Below are positions 54,848 to 62,636 of a DNA stretch of 64,000 nt, in pieces. Numbering within the stretch: the first letter of the stretch is position 1; each line of letters begins with the position of its first letter. This stretch comes from AP-15 sp963736715. Its GTDB lineage: Bacteria; Pseudomonadota; Alphaproteobacteria; ATCC43930; CGMCC-115725. The DNA lies in assembly GCA_963736715.1 (NCBI GenBank), contig CAVTQA010000041.1:1-64000 (forward strand), given 5' to 3'. The notes beneath the pieces are model-generated. The model was not told the origin of the DNA and did no database searches. It saw nothing but the letters and a program-made list of their open reading frames with translations. Made by a program: the position numbers and the translations under genes.

Positions 54848-56202
54848 TGACGGCGGCAGATCCAGCTGAGCCCACCTCTTTGACCGGGGGCATCTTGCCC
54901 GGGAGGCCGGCGGAAGGTTCGCGATCCCAACCCTTCCCATTCTTCCGAAACCGGTTTGCCCAGCGCATCGCAGCGTGGTCCGAGGCCGGTCTCGACACCG
55001 CTGCTCTGTTATTTTTTCCGCTCCTCGTCGTGCTGCCGCGCGCCGTGGCCGCGCTCGTCTCGGCTGCGGGGCTGTGCGCGGCCGGTTTGGTGCTGTCGGC
55101 AAGCGGAATAAGGCCGACCCGCATCCCCCTGATTGCCGCCGTGCTGCTCGGCTGTCTTCTGCTATGGGGGACCGCGTCGGCCTCGTGGTCGATGAATCCG
55201 GTGCGCAGTTTGGTCGTGGCGGCTCGACTCGCCGGTCTATTTGCCGTCGGGCTCTCGCTTGCTGCCGGGGCCGCCTTGGTCGTGGCACCGCGCCGCCTGA
55301 CATTCCTATTGCTCATCGGAATGGCGCTCGGGATCACGATGGTGGCGATTGAACTGGCTACCGCCGGCGGCTTGAGCTCGCTCTTCTCAGCCCGCGCTTA
55401 TCGGCCAACCCAGCTAAACCAGGCTTCGATATCGTTTGCGCTCTTAGTGTTGCCCGCGAGCGCCCTATTGATTTCTCTCGGTCAGACGATCCTTGCAACT
55501 TTGCTCGCGGCGGGGACGGCTATAACGGTTTACGAGCTGTCGGGGACCGCCGCGAAAGCGGTGCTGTTCGCCGGCCTGGCGATCGGTTTACTCCTCTACC
55601 GGGCACGCCCGGTTGTCGCCGGGGTCGCCCTGGTGATCTCGGTGGTCGTTATCATCGCGGCACCATTGACCTTTGCGCGGCTCGAGCGATTGCCCGGTCT
55701 GGGCGAGGCAGCCGACAGCTTTAAAATCTCGGCCGGTCACCGTCTGCTGATCTGGTCATTTGCCGGCGATCGTATCGCCGAACGGCCGGTCATCGGTTGG
55801 GGCTTGGACGCATCGCGCGCCATCCCGGGCGGCGACGACCCGATAAGAGCCGGGGAGACCTGGATGCCGTTGCATCCGCACAATGCGGCCCTGCAGGTCT
55901 GGCTCGAACTCGGTGCGCCCGGTGCGGCGCTATTTGCGCTGGTGGCGACGCTCGTCTGGGGCGCTCTCGCCCGTGTCGAGTGGCCGCCGCTATTCGCCGC
56001 CGCTGCCGGTGCCAGCCTGACGATTGCATTTCTCGGCTGCTTTGGCACTTACGGCATATGGCAGGAATGGTGGCTCGGCACCTTGTCGTTCTCGCTTTTC
56101 TTGGTCTTGGCCATGGCGCGTGTGGCCGGTCGTGCCGGCTTGTCCGCAAACACGGGCGAATCTAAGGCTCTTTCGTTGGCGCGCCCCCGAGCTACGAAGT
56201 AA
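54847..56202 (+). CDS. O-antigen ligase/polymerase family membrane protein
   Basis: A protein of about 450 residues with ten or more hydrophobic segments and the Wzy/WaaL-type periplasmic loop containing RLLIWSFAGDRIAERPVIGWG and LHPHNAALQVWLELGAPGA, where the HxHN and following motif define the PF04932 family. Members ligate O-antigen to lipid A-core or polymerise polysaccharide. The start is uncertain: GTG 54847 overlaps the ndk stop by one base (TAGTG), and TTG codons a little downstream are possible; none has a good ribosome binding site. It may act with the GT4 enzyme at 9.8 kb, but the genes are far apart. Confidence 0.82.
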   Translation: MTAADPAEPTSLTGGILPGRPAEGSRSQPFPFFRNRFAQRIAAWSEAGLDTAALLFFPLLVVLPRAVAALVSAAGLCAAGLVLSASGIRPTRIPLIAAVLLGCLLLWGTASASWSMNPVRSLVVAARLAGLFAVGLSLAAGAALVVAPRRLTFLLLIGMALGITMVAIELATAGGLSSLFSARAYRPTQLNQASISFALLVLPASALLISLGQTILATLLAAGTAITVYELSGTAAKAVLFAGLAIGLLLYRARPVVAGVALVISVVVIIAAPLTFARLERLPGLGEAADSFKISAGHRLLIWSFAGDRIAERPVIGWGLDASRAIPGGDDPIRAGETWMPLHPHNAALQVWLELGAPGAALFALVATLVWGALARVEWPPLFAAAAGASLTIAFLGCFGTYGIWQEWWLGTLSFSLFLVLAMARVAGRAGLSANTGESKALSLARPRATK

Positions 56203-56209
56203 AGGCGGG

Positions 56210-56335
56210 CTACAAGGTGAAAATCGCCAACCCGATCAAGATGAGAACGATCACGGCCATCGCATATCTCACTACCCGGGTGAACGCGATCCAGGTCTGA
56301 CGATGTTGCTCGAAATCGGGATCGACTACCGCCAT
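56210..56335 (-). CDS. aa3-type cytochrome c oxidase subunit IV (41 residues)
   Basis: A very short gene whose product has the bacterial aa3 oxidase subunit IV pattern: an N-terminal FEQHRQTWIAFTR segment (residues 8-20) and a single membrane helix (RYAMAVIVLILIGLAIFTL). The homologous small subunit in Paracoccus and Rhodobacter oxidases is about 50 residues and crosses the membrane once. AGGA lies about 5 nt before ATG 56335. It is not next to any cox gene. It converges on the O-antigen ligase (7 nt between stops) and lies 40 nt downstream of purN on the same strand. Confidence 0.8.
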   Translation of the reverse strand: MAVVDPDFEQHRQTWIAFTRVVRYAMAVIVLILIGLAIFTL

Positions 56336-56375
56336 CGCTTTCCTATCTGCTACGCGAATACATTGCGGGCATAGC

Positions 56376-57065
56376 CTATCCTAGCCTGGGTTCAAGGCAA
56401 GGGTCGCCGCGGCAATCCTGCGGATTGAGTGCCAAAATATTCGGGATGCGGGCGTTCGTGATCTCGACCCGCTCAGCGACCACCCCGGGGACGACCCGGA
56501 CCCGTCCTTCCGCAATCAGCCGCACGGCGAGTGGGTAGAGCCGATGCTCGGTATGGAGAATCCGCTCCGATAGCCGCGCCTCATCGTCGTCGGGATGAAC
56601 CGGCACGACCGCCTGAGCGATGATCGGCCCGCAGTCGAGTTCCGGGCGGACAAAATGAACCGTGCAGCCGGCAAAGCGGACGCCGGCTGCGAGCGCCTGC
56701 CGCTGTGCATGCAGGCCGCGGAAGGAGGGGAGCAGCGAGGGATGAATATTGACCATCCGGTCGCGCCACACCTCCACAAAATTCGTGTCCAAAATGCGCA
56801 TGAAACCGGCGAGGCAGACGAGTTCGACCCGGCGCTCGCAAAGCCGCGGCAGCGCCTCGGCCGCGAAGGCGCGCAGGTCGCGATGCGGGATGACCACGAC
56901 AGGGATGCCGGCCGCGGACGCGACCCCGAGGCCCTGCGCTTCGGCCCGGCTGCTGATAACGAGAGCGATCTCGGCCGGGTATGCCTCAGACGAAGATGCC
57001 GCAATCAGGGCCTGCAGATTGGAGCCCCGGCCCGAGATCAGCACGCCGACCCTCAGCCGCGCCAT
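56376..57065 (-). CDS. purN: Phosphoribosylglycinamide formyltransferase
   Basis: Third step of purine synthesis, transferring formyl from 10-formyl-THF to GAR. The 229-residue protein has VLISGRGSNLQALI at the N-terminus, the catalytic NIHPSLLPSFRGLHAQ (Asn and His about 106-108) and TVHFVRPELDCGPIIAQ with the catalytic Asp. AGGA lies about 8 nt before ATG 57065. purM, its usual upstream neighbour, is absent; the next gene upstream is divergent DUF2066. Confidence 0.93.
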   Translation of the reverse strand: MARLRVGVLISGRGSNLQALIAASSSEAYPAEIALVISSRAEAQGLGVASAAGIPVVVIPHRDLRAFAAEALPRLCERRVELVCLAGFMRILDTNFVEVWRDRMVNIHPSLLPSFRGLHAQRQALAAGVRFAGCTVHFVRPELDCGPIIAQAVVPVHPDDDEARLSERILHTEHRLYPLAVRLIAEGRVRVVPGVVAERVEITNARIPNILALNPQDCRGDPCLEPRLG

Positions 57066-57207
57066 TGCGGCTTCCTGGCTCTGGGGCACCGTTCCGGATC
57101 TACCGCTCGGCGGGCTCGGCTGCTGATGGCGTCCTCGCAAAAACTGCTGTATGACCGCTGCGCGGCGGCCGACAGCCGCGAAGATATCGGGTCGGAGGCG
57201 GTTTGCA

Positions 57208-58407
57208 ATGGCTCTGCGGCTGATGACCGCGTGCGCCCTCCTGCTGCTGGGAGCAGTCGCGATGCGGGCGGGACCGGCCCCCGCGCAGGAATCTGAGGAG
57301 GCCTATTCGGCAACGGTGAAGGTGGATGCGACGGCGGACAGCGCGGCGGCGGCGCGGGAGGTGGCGCGCATCGACGGGCAAAGGCGTGCCCTCGCTGCAG
57401 TCATCGAGCGTCTGTCCGGCGCGTCCGAACCTGCCAAACCACCGAAGCTCGATGACAAGGCGATCACCGACATGGTCGCTAGTTTCGAGGTGGCAAACGA
57501 ACACATGTCAGCCGTGCGTTATGTCGCGGACTATACCTTTCACTTTCGCCCGTCCAAGGTGCGGCGGCTGGTCCGGGTTGCCGAGACCCCGCCAGCGGAC
57601 AGCGGCAGCAAAAGCCCCCCGGATAAAAACCCTGGGGACAACGGCGGCAAGAGCCCCACGGAAGCCGCCAGCAAGCCATCTGCCGAGAGCGGCAATCGGG
57701 CCGTCGTCGTTCTGCCGGTCTATCAAGATGGGGCGAACCTGGTCCTTTGGGACGACCCTAACGCGTGGCGCACAGCTTGGTCGCAGCGGCCGGCCGGGTC
57801 CGGACCCGGTCGCCTGATACTGCCGCTGGGCGATGCCGGAGATCTCGCGGCGATTGATGCGGAGAAGGCCGGATCCGGCAAATCCGAGGCGCTGACCGCG
57901 ATCGCGCAACGCAATCGAGGGTTCGAGGCGGTCGTCGCGTTGGCGACTGCGCGGCGTGAAGGCGACAAGCTTGCCGGGCTCGATATCAGCGTGAAGCGAT
58001 ACCGCTCCGGGCACCTCGTCGATACGCAAGTAACTTCGTTCGAAGCCGGCGCCGGAGAAAGCGAAGCCGACCTTATGAAGAGGGCGGCGGCATCAACCGC
58101 CGCGGATATCGAGAGCGGCGCCAAACGGAGTGCCGGCGCGAATTCCGACCAGCCTGCGAGTCTTGCGGTCACCGTTCCCATCACCAGTCTCGGGGAGTGG
58201 CTGCAGGTGCGTGGCCGGCTCGCTTCGGTCAGCGCGATCCGAAAGATCGACCTGTTGTCGCTCAGTCGCCAGGAAGCGAGGATCGAGGTCAAATATGTCG
58301 GCAGTCAGGATCAGCTGAAATCCAGCCTGGCCGAGGTCAACCTCGATCTCGGCGGCGGCGATCCGATCTGGCGGATTCAGCCCTCGGACGCGGCGAGTGC
58401 GCGCTAG
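57208..58407 (+). CDS. DUF2066 domain exported protein
   Basis: A 399-residue protein with a signal peptide (about 1-27, LLLLGAVAMRAGPAPAQ) and a DUF2066 N-terminal part (YSATVKVDATADSAAAAREVA, RQRALAAVIERLSG-like segment, YVADYTFHFRPSKVRRL). A Lys/Ser/Pro-rich linker (about 135-170) separates it from a C-terminal region of mixed alpha/beta character. Function is unknown; the gene is a regular neighbour of hdaA in related genomes. GGAGG lies about 9 nt before the chosen ATG; an earlier in-frame ATG (57151) would add a positively charged leader. Confidence 0.78.
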   Translation: MALRLMTACALLLLGAVAMRAGPAPAQESEEAYSATVKVDATADSAAAAREVARIDGQRRALAAVIERLSGASEPAKPPKLDDKAITDMVASFEVANEHMSAVRYVADYTFHFRPSKVRRLVRVAETPPADSGSKSPPDKNPGDNGGKSPTEAASKPSAESGNRAVVVLPVYQDGANLVLWDDPNAWRTAWSQRPAGSGPGRLILPLGDAGDLAAIDAEKAGSGKSEALTAIAQRNRGFEAVVALATARREGDKLAGLDISVKRYRSGHLVDTQVTSFEAGAGESEADLMKRAAASTAADIESGAKRSAGANSDQPASLAVTVPITSLGEWLQVRGRLASVSAIRKIDLLSLSRQEARIEVKYVGSQDQLKSSLAEVNLDLGGGDPIWRIQPSDAASAR

Positions 58408-58525
58408 CCCCGCCCCCGACAGCGGTCTCGGCATGCCGATCTTCACCATAGCATACCCGCTTCATCGGCACTTAATTTTGCGCCGGTTCGCACGGCGGCC
58501 TCGCTGATCCCGCATTCCGGCAACC

Positions 58526-59092
58526 ATGATGCGTGGGCTCGGGCTCAATCTCCCGAATTTGATTTCGCTGGGGCGGTTGCTGCTGGTCCCGCTGGCGATC
58601 TCGCTCATTCTCGACGGGAGGTACTGGGCCGCCTTCTGGGTTTTTGTTGTCGCGGGGGTTTCGGACGCGCTCGACGGCTTTATTGCGAAGCACTTCGACC
58701 GGCGCACGCGATTGGGCGCGCTATTGGATCCCCTCGCCGACAAGGTGCTTCTCGTCAGCGTTTATGTCACTCTCGGCATCGCCGGCCAGATCTGGGCTTG
58801 GCTCGTCGTCCTCGTCGTCTTTCGCGATATCATGATTATTGGCGGCTTTTTGTTGATCCAGGCGGTTGCCGCGCTGCCGAAACCCACGCACCCGCTCTTC
58901 ATCAGCAAAGTCAACACGGGGGTGCAGGTCGCGATGGTCGGTTACGTGTTGGCTCGACGCGGTCTCGGCGCCGAAGCCGGCCCGGTGGATGTGGTGCTGG
59001 GGATGACGGTCGCCGTGACCACGATCGTTTCGGGATTGACCTATCTCCTGCGGTGGGCCCGCATCCTCGCGCACTCCGAGCAGGCCCTGTGA
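58526..59092 (+). CDS. CDP-alcohol phosphatidyltransferase family protein
   Basis: A 188-residue inner-membrane enzyme with about five to six hydrophobic segments. The signature D-x2-DG-x2-A-x9-G-x3-D-x3-D is present as SDALDGFIAKHFDRR followed by LGALLDPLADK. The family makes phospholipids from CDP-diacylglycerol; PgsA is the nearest well-known relative, but this locus paralogue next to hdaA is usually separate from true pgsA, so I leave it unnamed. Tandem ATG codons begin it. Confidence 0.86.
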   Translation: MMRGLGLNLPNLISLGRLLLVPLAISLILDGRYWAAFWVFVVAGVSDALDGFIAKHFDRRTRLGALLDPLADKVLLVSVYVTLGIAGQIWAWLVVLVVFRDIMIIGGFLLIQAVAALPKPTHPLFISKVNTGVQVAMVGYVLARRGLGAEAGPVDVVLGMTVAVTTIVSGLTYLLRWARILAHSEQAL

Positions 59093-59151
59093 GCGTACTC
59101 GGCCGGGCACTGGTCGTGCTTGCCGGATCGGTTCGAAGTCCTGGAGCAATG

Positions 59152-59850
59152 ATGCAGCTCACCTTCGATCTGCCCCGCCGCATCGCCTTCAGCCGCACCG
59201 ATTTTCTGATTTCGGACAGCAACGCCGCAGCCGTTAGCTGGATGGACCGGTGGCCCGATTGGCCCGCCCGAGCTCTGGCGCTGCACGGGCCAGCGGGCTG
59301 CGGCAAGACGCATCTCCTCCATGTTTGGTGTGAACGGGCGGCGGGCGTCATCGTGCCCGGCGAAGCGCTCAGCGAGGAGGAGGTGGCTTGTCTCGTCTCG
59401 GAGCACCGGCATCGAATCGCGATCGATGATGCCGATCGCGCCGACGAGCGCGCGCTGCTCCACCTCTACAATTTCTGTATGGAGATCCGAGGCAGCCTTG
59501 TAATGGCCGCCCGCCAGCGGCCCGCCTCCTGGACCGTCGAACTGCCCGACCTCGATTCGCGGTTGCGCGCGGTCTTGGCCATCGGGATCGGGTTGCCTGA
59601 TGATGCGCTCCTCGGGGCGGTTCTCGTCAAGCACTTTGCCGACCGCCAGCTGCGAGTCGCGCCGGAGGCGATCGCGTATTTGCTTACGCACATGGAGCGG
59701 TCTTTCGCGGCAGCCGCCGAAATGGCCTCCATGCTCGACCTGGTTTCGCTGCGCGACCGCCGCGCGATTACGGTGCCGCTGGCGCGCCAATTCGTCTCGG
59801 AAGCCGGAAGTCAATCGTCTTCATCGGCCAGAGATTCAGGCGTGACGTAA
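59152..59850 (+). CDS. hdaA: DnaA-related regulator of replication (HdaA)
   Basis: A 232-residue AAA+ protein lacking the DnaA DNA-binding domain. It starts MQLTFDLP, close to the sliding-clamp-binding motif found at the N-terminus of Hda proteins. Walker A is HGPAGCGKTHLLHVW and Walker B HRIAIDDADRADE. By analogy with Hda/HdaA it stimulates ATP hydrolysis by DnaA at the clamp after initiation. GGAG is 5 nt from the second of two tandem ATGs (59152). The 3' end overlaps the convergent sixA by 40 nt. Confidence 0.86.
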   Translation: MQLTFDLPRRIAFSRTDFLISDSNAAAVSWMDRWPDWPARALALHGPAGCGKTHLLHVWCERAAGVIVPGEALSEEEVACLVSEHRHRIAIDDADRADERALLHLYNFCMEIRGSLVMAARQRPASWTVELPDLDSRLRAVLAIGIGLPDDALLGAVLVKHFADRQLRVAPEAIAYLLTHMERSFAAAAEMASMLDLVSLRDRRAITVPLARQFVSEAGSQSSSSARDSGVT

Positions 59851-60332
59851 CCGATCAACTCGTGCCGCGAGGAGCCCAAAACCGACCAGTCTGCCGGAAC
59901 CCGGAGGCTGACACAGGCGGCAGTCGGAAATTTTCCGGAAGCGAGCGCCCGGAATGCCGGCGAATTCTCGTCGGCTAGTGCAATCGCCAGCTCGTGAAGC
60001 CCAGGATTATGACCGATCAGCAATACACTGACATTGCGTGCGTCGAGGCGACCTAGGCGCGCCGCCAGTTTTTCTCGCGAGGCGAGATACAGTTCGTCCT
60101 CGATCGAGGTGCGCGGCGCGGGAGAAAACTCTTCGAGAACCAAATCGAGCGTCTCGCGTGTGCGCCGGGCGCTCGAGCAGAGAACAAGATCGATCGCGCC
60201 GAGCTTGGCCGAAAGATTTCTGCCGACGCGTCGCGCCGCCTTGCGGCCGCGCCGGCTCAATGGCCGCCCGTGATCCTCGACGTCCTCTTTGGCGCTCGAC
60301 TTCGCGTGGCGGAGCAAATGCAGCATGTTCAT
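59811..60332 (-). CDS. Histidine phosphatase family protein (SixA-like)
   Basis: A 173-residue phosphohistidine phosphatase. The catalytic RHG-type motif is LHLLRHAKSS (His about 8), with SSARRTRETLDLV and the second His in LLIGHNPGLHELA. SixA in E. coli removes phosphate from histidine phosphotransfer proteins; the role here is inferred from fold only. GAGG lies 6 nt before ATG 60332, preferred to the in-frame ATG at 60362. Its last 13 codons overlap the end of hdaA on the other strand. Confidence 0.83.
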   Translation of the reverse strand: MNMLHLLRHAKSSAKEDVEDHGRPLSRRGRKAARRVGRNLSAKLGAIDLVLCSSARRTRETLDLVLEEFSPAPRTSIEDELYLASREKLAARLGRLDARNVSVLLIGHNPGLHELAIALADENSPAFRALASGKFPTAACVSLRVPADWSVLGSSRHELIGYVTPESLADEDD

Positions 60333-60495
60333 CTCAGGCCTCATCGCCGGGCGCTGACCCAATCCGAGTTCGCAACCAAGCTCGACCGCCTGCGCTTTCG
60401 ATCATGTGCACAAGCGCAAGGACATGACACTCTTTCATCCGAAAGATAAACTCCGCGTCGAGCATTTACCCTCGAGCTCCATCAGGAGAGCGGTC

Positions 60496-62632
60496 GTGAG
60501 CACCAGCGCGCAGCCTGCCGAGATCGCGTCGGTCGATTTCCATTCTCCAGCACGCTTTATCAATCGCGAGCTATCTTGGCTCGCTTTCAACGAGCGGGTG
60601 CTTGCCGAGGCCGACAATTTGCGGCATCCGCTGCTCGAACGGCTCCGCTTCGTGTCGATCTCGGCAAACAATCTTGACGAATTCTATATGGTGCGGGTGG
60701 CCGGGCTGAAAGGCCAGCATCTCGCCGGAATCAAGACGCTGAGCCAGGACGGGCTCACCCCGGCGCAACAGCTCGAGGCGATCAGGCGGAGGGCCGGCAA
60801 GCTGATGGCCGACCAGCAGATAACTTGGCTGACATTGCGCCGGCAGCTCGACGAAGCCGGGATCAGCGTCATCGACCCGAGCGATCTGAAACCCGGTGAT
60901 CGCGAGTGGCTCGAAGACCGTTTCATGGCCGAGGTCTTCCCGGTGCTGACGCCGCTGGCGCTCGACCCGGCTCATCCGTTTCCATTTGTCGCCAATCGCG
61001 GGTTCGGCTTGGCGCTCGAGCTCGAGCGGGTCAGCGACAATATTCGCCTTCAGGCGCTGACCCTGATCCCATCCTCGATCGACCAATTCGTCCGTTTGCC
61101 GGGCAGCCGAATCCGGTTTCTGCCGATCGAACAGATGATCGCGCTCTTCCTCGATCATCTGTTCCCCGGTTTTGCCGTCGTGGCGCAAGGCGTTTTTCGG
61201 CTGTTGCGCGACAGTGAGGTCGAGATCGAAGAGGAAGCCGAGGATCTGGTGCGTCTCTTCGAGACGGCGCTGAAACGACGGCGGCGCGGTCATGCCATCC
61301 TACTCGCGGTCGATTCGACAATGCCGGCCGACCTCCGGCGGTACCTGATGGAAAAGCTCGATGCGGCGCCGGCGGATGTATTTGTGACCGATGGAATTCT
61401 TGGCCTCAATGACACCGAGCAGCTGATCGTCGACGAGCGCCCCGACCTCGTCTTCACGCCCTATAATGCGCGCTTTCCCGAACGCATCCGCGATTTCGGT
61501 GGGGATTGCTTTGCGGCGATCCGGCAGAAGGACATCGTTGTCCACCATCCCTACGAGAGCTTCGACGTCGTCGTTCAGTTCATAAGACAGGCGGCGCGCG
61601 ACCCGGCGGTCGTGGCGATCAAGCAGAACTCTCTACCGCACGAGCGAGGACAGTCCGATCGTGCGCGAACTCGCCGCAGCGGCCGAAGCCGGGAAGTCAG
61701 TGACGGCGCTGATCGAACTTAAGGCCCGTTTCGACGAGGAGGCCAATATCCGTTGGGCCCGCGATCTCGAACGGGCTGGGGTGCAGGTCGTCTACGGTTT
61801 CCTGCAACTTAAAACGCACGCCAAAGTTTCGTTGGTCGTGCGTCGCGAGGGTGACCAGCTTTGTTCGTATGTTCATTTCGGGACCGGCAATTACCATCCC
61901 TACACAGCCAAGGTTTACACCGATCTGTCGTTCTTCACGTGTGATCCGGCATTGTGCCGCGACGCCGCGCGTCTGTTCAACTTCATGACGGGCTACGCCA
62001 GCCCCGCCAGTCTCGAGAAAATAGCGGTCGCGCCGCTCACGCTCAGAGCCCGGCTAGGGGAGTTGATTGAAGCCGAGAGCGAGAATGCAAAGCAGGGCAA
62101 GCCGGCGCAGATCTGGGCGAAATTGAACGCGCTCGTCGACCCGGCCATAATCGATCTTCTTTACGAGGCATCACAGGCGGGTGTGAGCATCGATCTGGTG
62201 GTGCGCGGCATCTGCTGTTTGCGGCCAGGCATTCCCGGGCTCTCCGAAAACATCCGCGTCAAGAGCATTATCGGACGATTTCTCGAGCATAGCCGAATCG
62301 TCTGTTTCGGCAGCGGCAATAAGCTGCCCTCCGATCGAGCCAAGGTGTTCATCAGTTCGGCCGATTGGATGCCGCGCAATTTCGACGGGCGCGTCGAAGC
62401 ATTGGTGCCGATTGAAAACCCGACGGTTCACCGCCAAGTGCTGGACGAAATCATGGTAGCTAATCTCCGCGACACGATGCAGAGCTGGAGCCTGTCGCCT
62501 ACGGGGGATTATGAGCGTGTGCCGGCCGATGAAGAAGGCTTTTCTGCCCATACCTATTTCATGACGAATCCGAGCCTATCCGGGCGCGGCAAGGCGCTGA
62601 GGCGAGGGCACCCGAGGCTTGTCGTGCGCTGA
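60496..62632 (+). pseudogene. ppk: Polyphosphate kinase with a +1 frameshift
   Basis: PPK1 makes polyphosphate from ATP. The first piece (60496 to about 61627, 377 codons) covers the N and H domains (FINRELSWLAFNERVLAEAD, SANNLDEFYMVRVAGLK). The second (from 61628, 334 codons) has IELKARFDEEANIRWARDLE, the catalytic-His region FLQLKTHAKVSLVVRREGD and YVHFGTGNYHP. At 61621-61630, AAGCAGAACT has one A more than needed: without it the text reads KQTLYRTSEDSPIVRELA. As written, frame 1 hits a stop about 95 nt later. Otherwise nothing is missing; the total would be 711 residues, normal for PPK1. The start is GTG 60496 with AGGAG 7 nt upstream. It is followed after 4 nt by ppx. Confidence 0.88.
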
Positions 62633-62636
62633 CCGG

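Noticed and set aside
61600..61730. Programmed frameshifting in ppk
   Set aside because: No slippery heptamer, rare-codon pause or in-frame stop at the shift point; a plain one-base insertion explains the data better.
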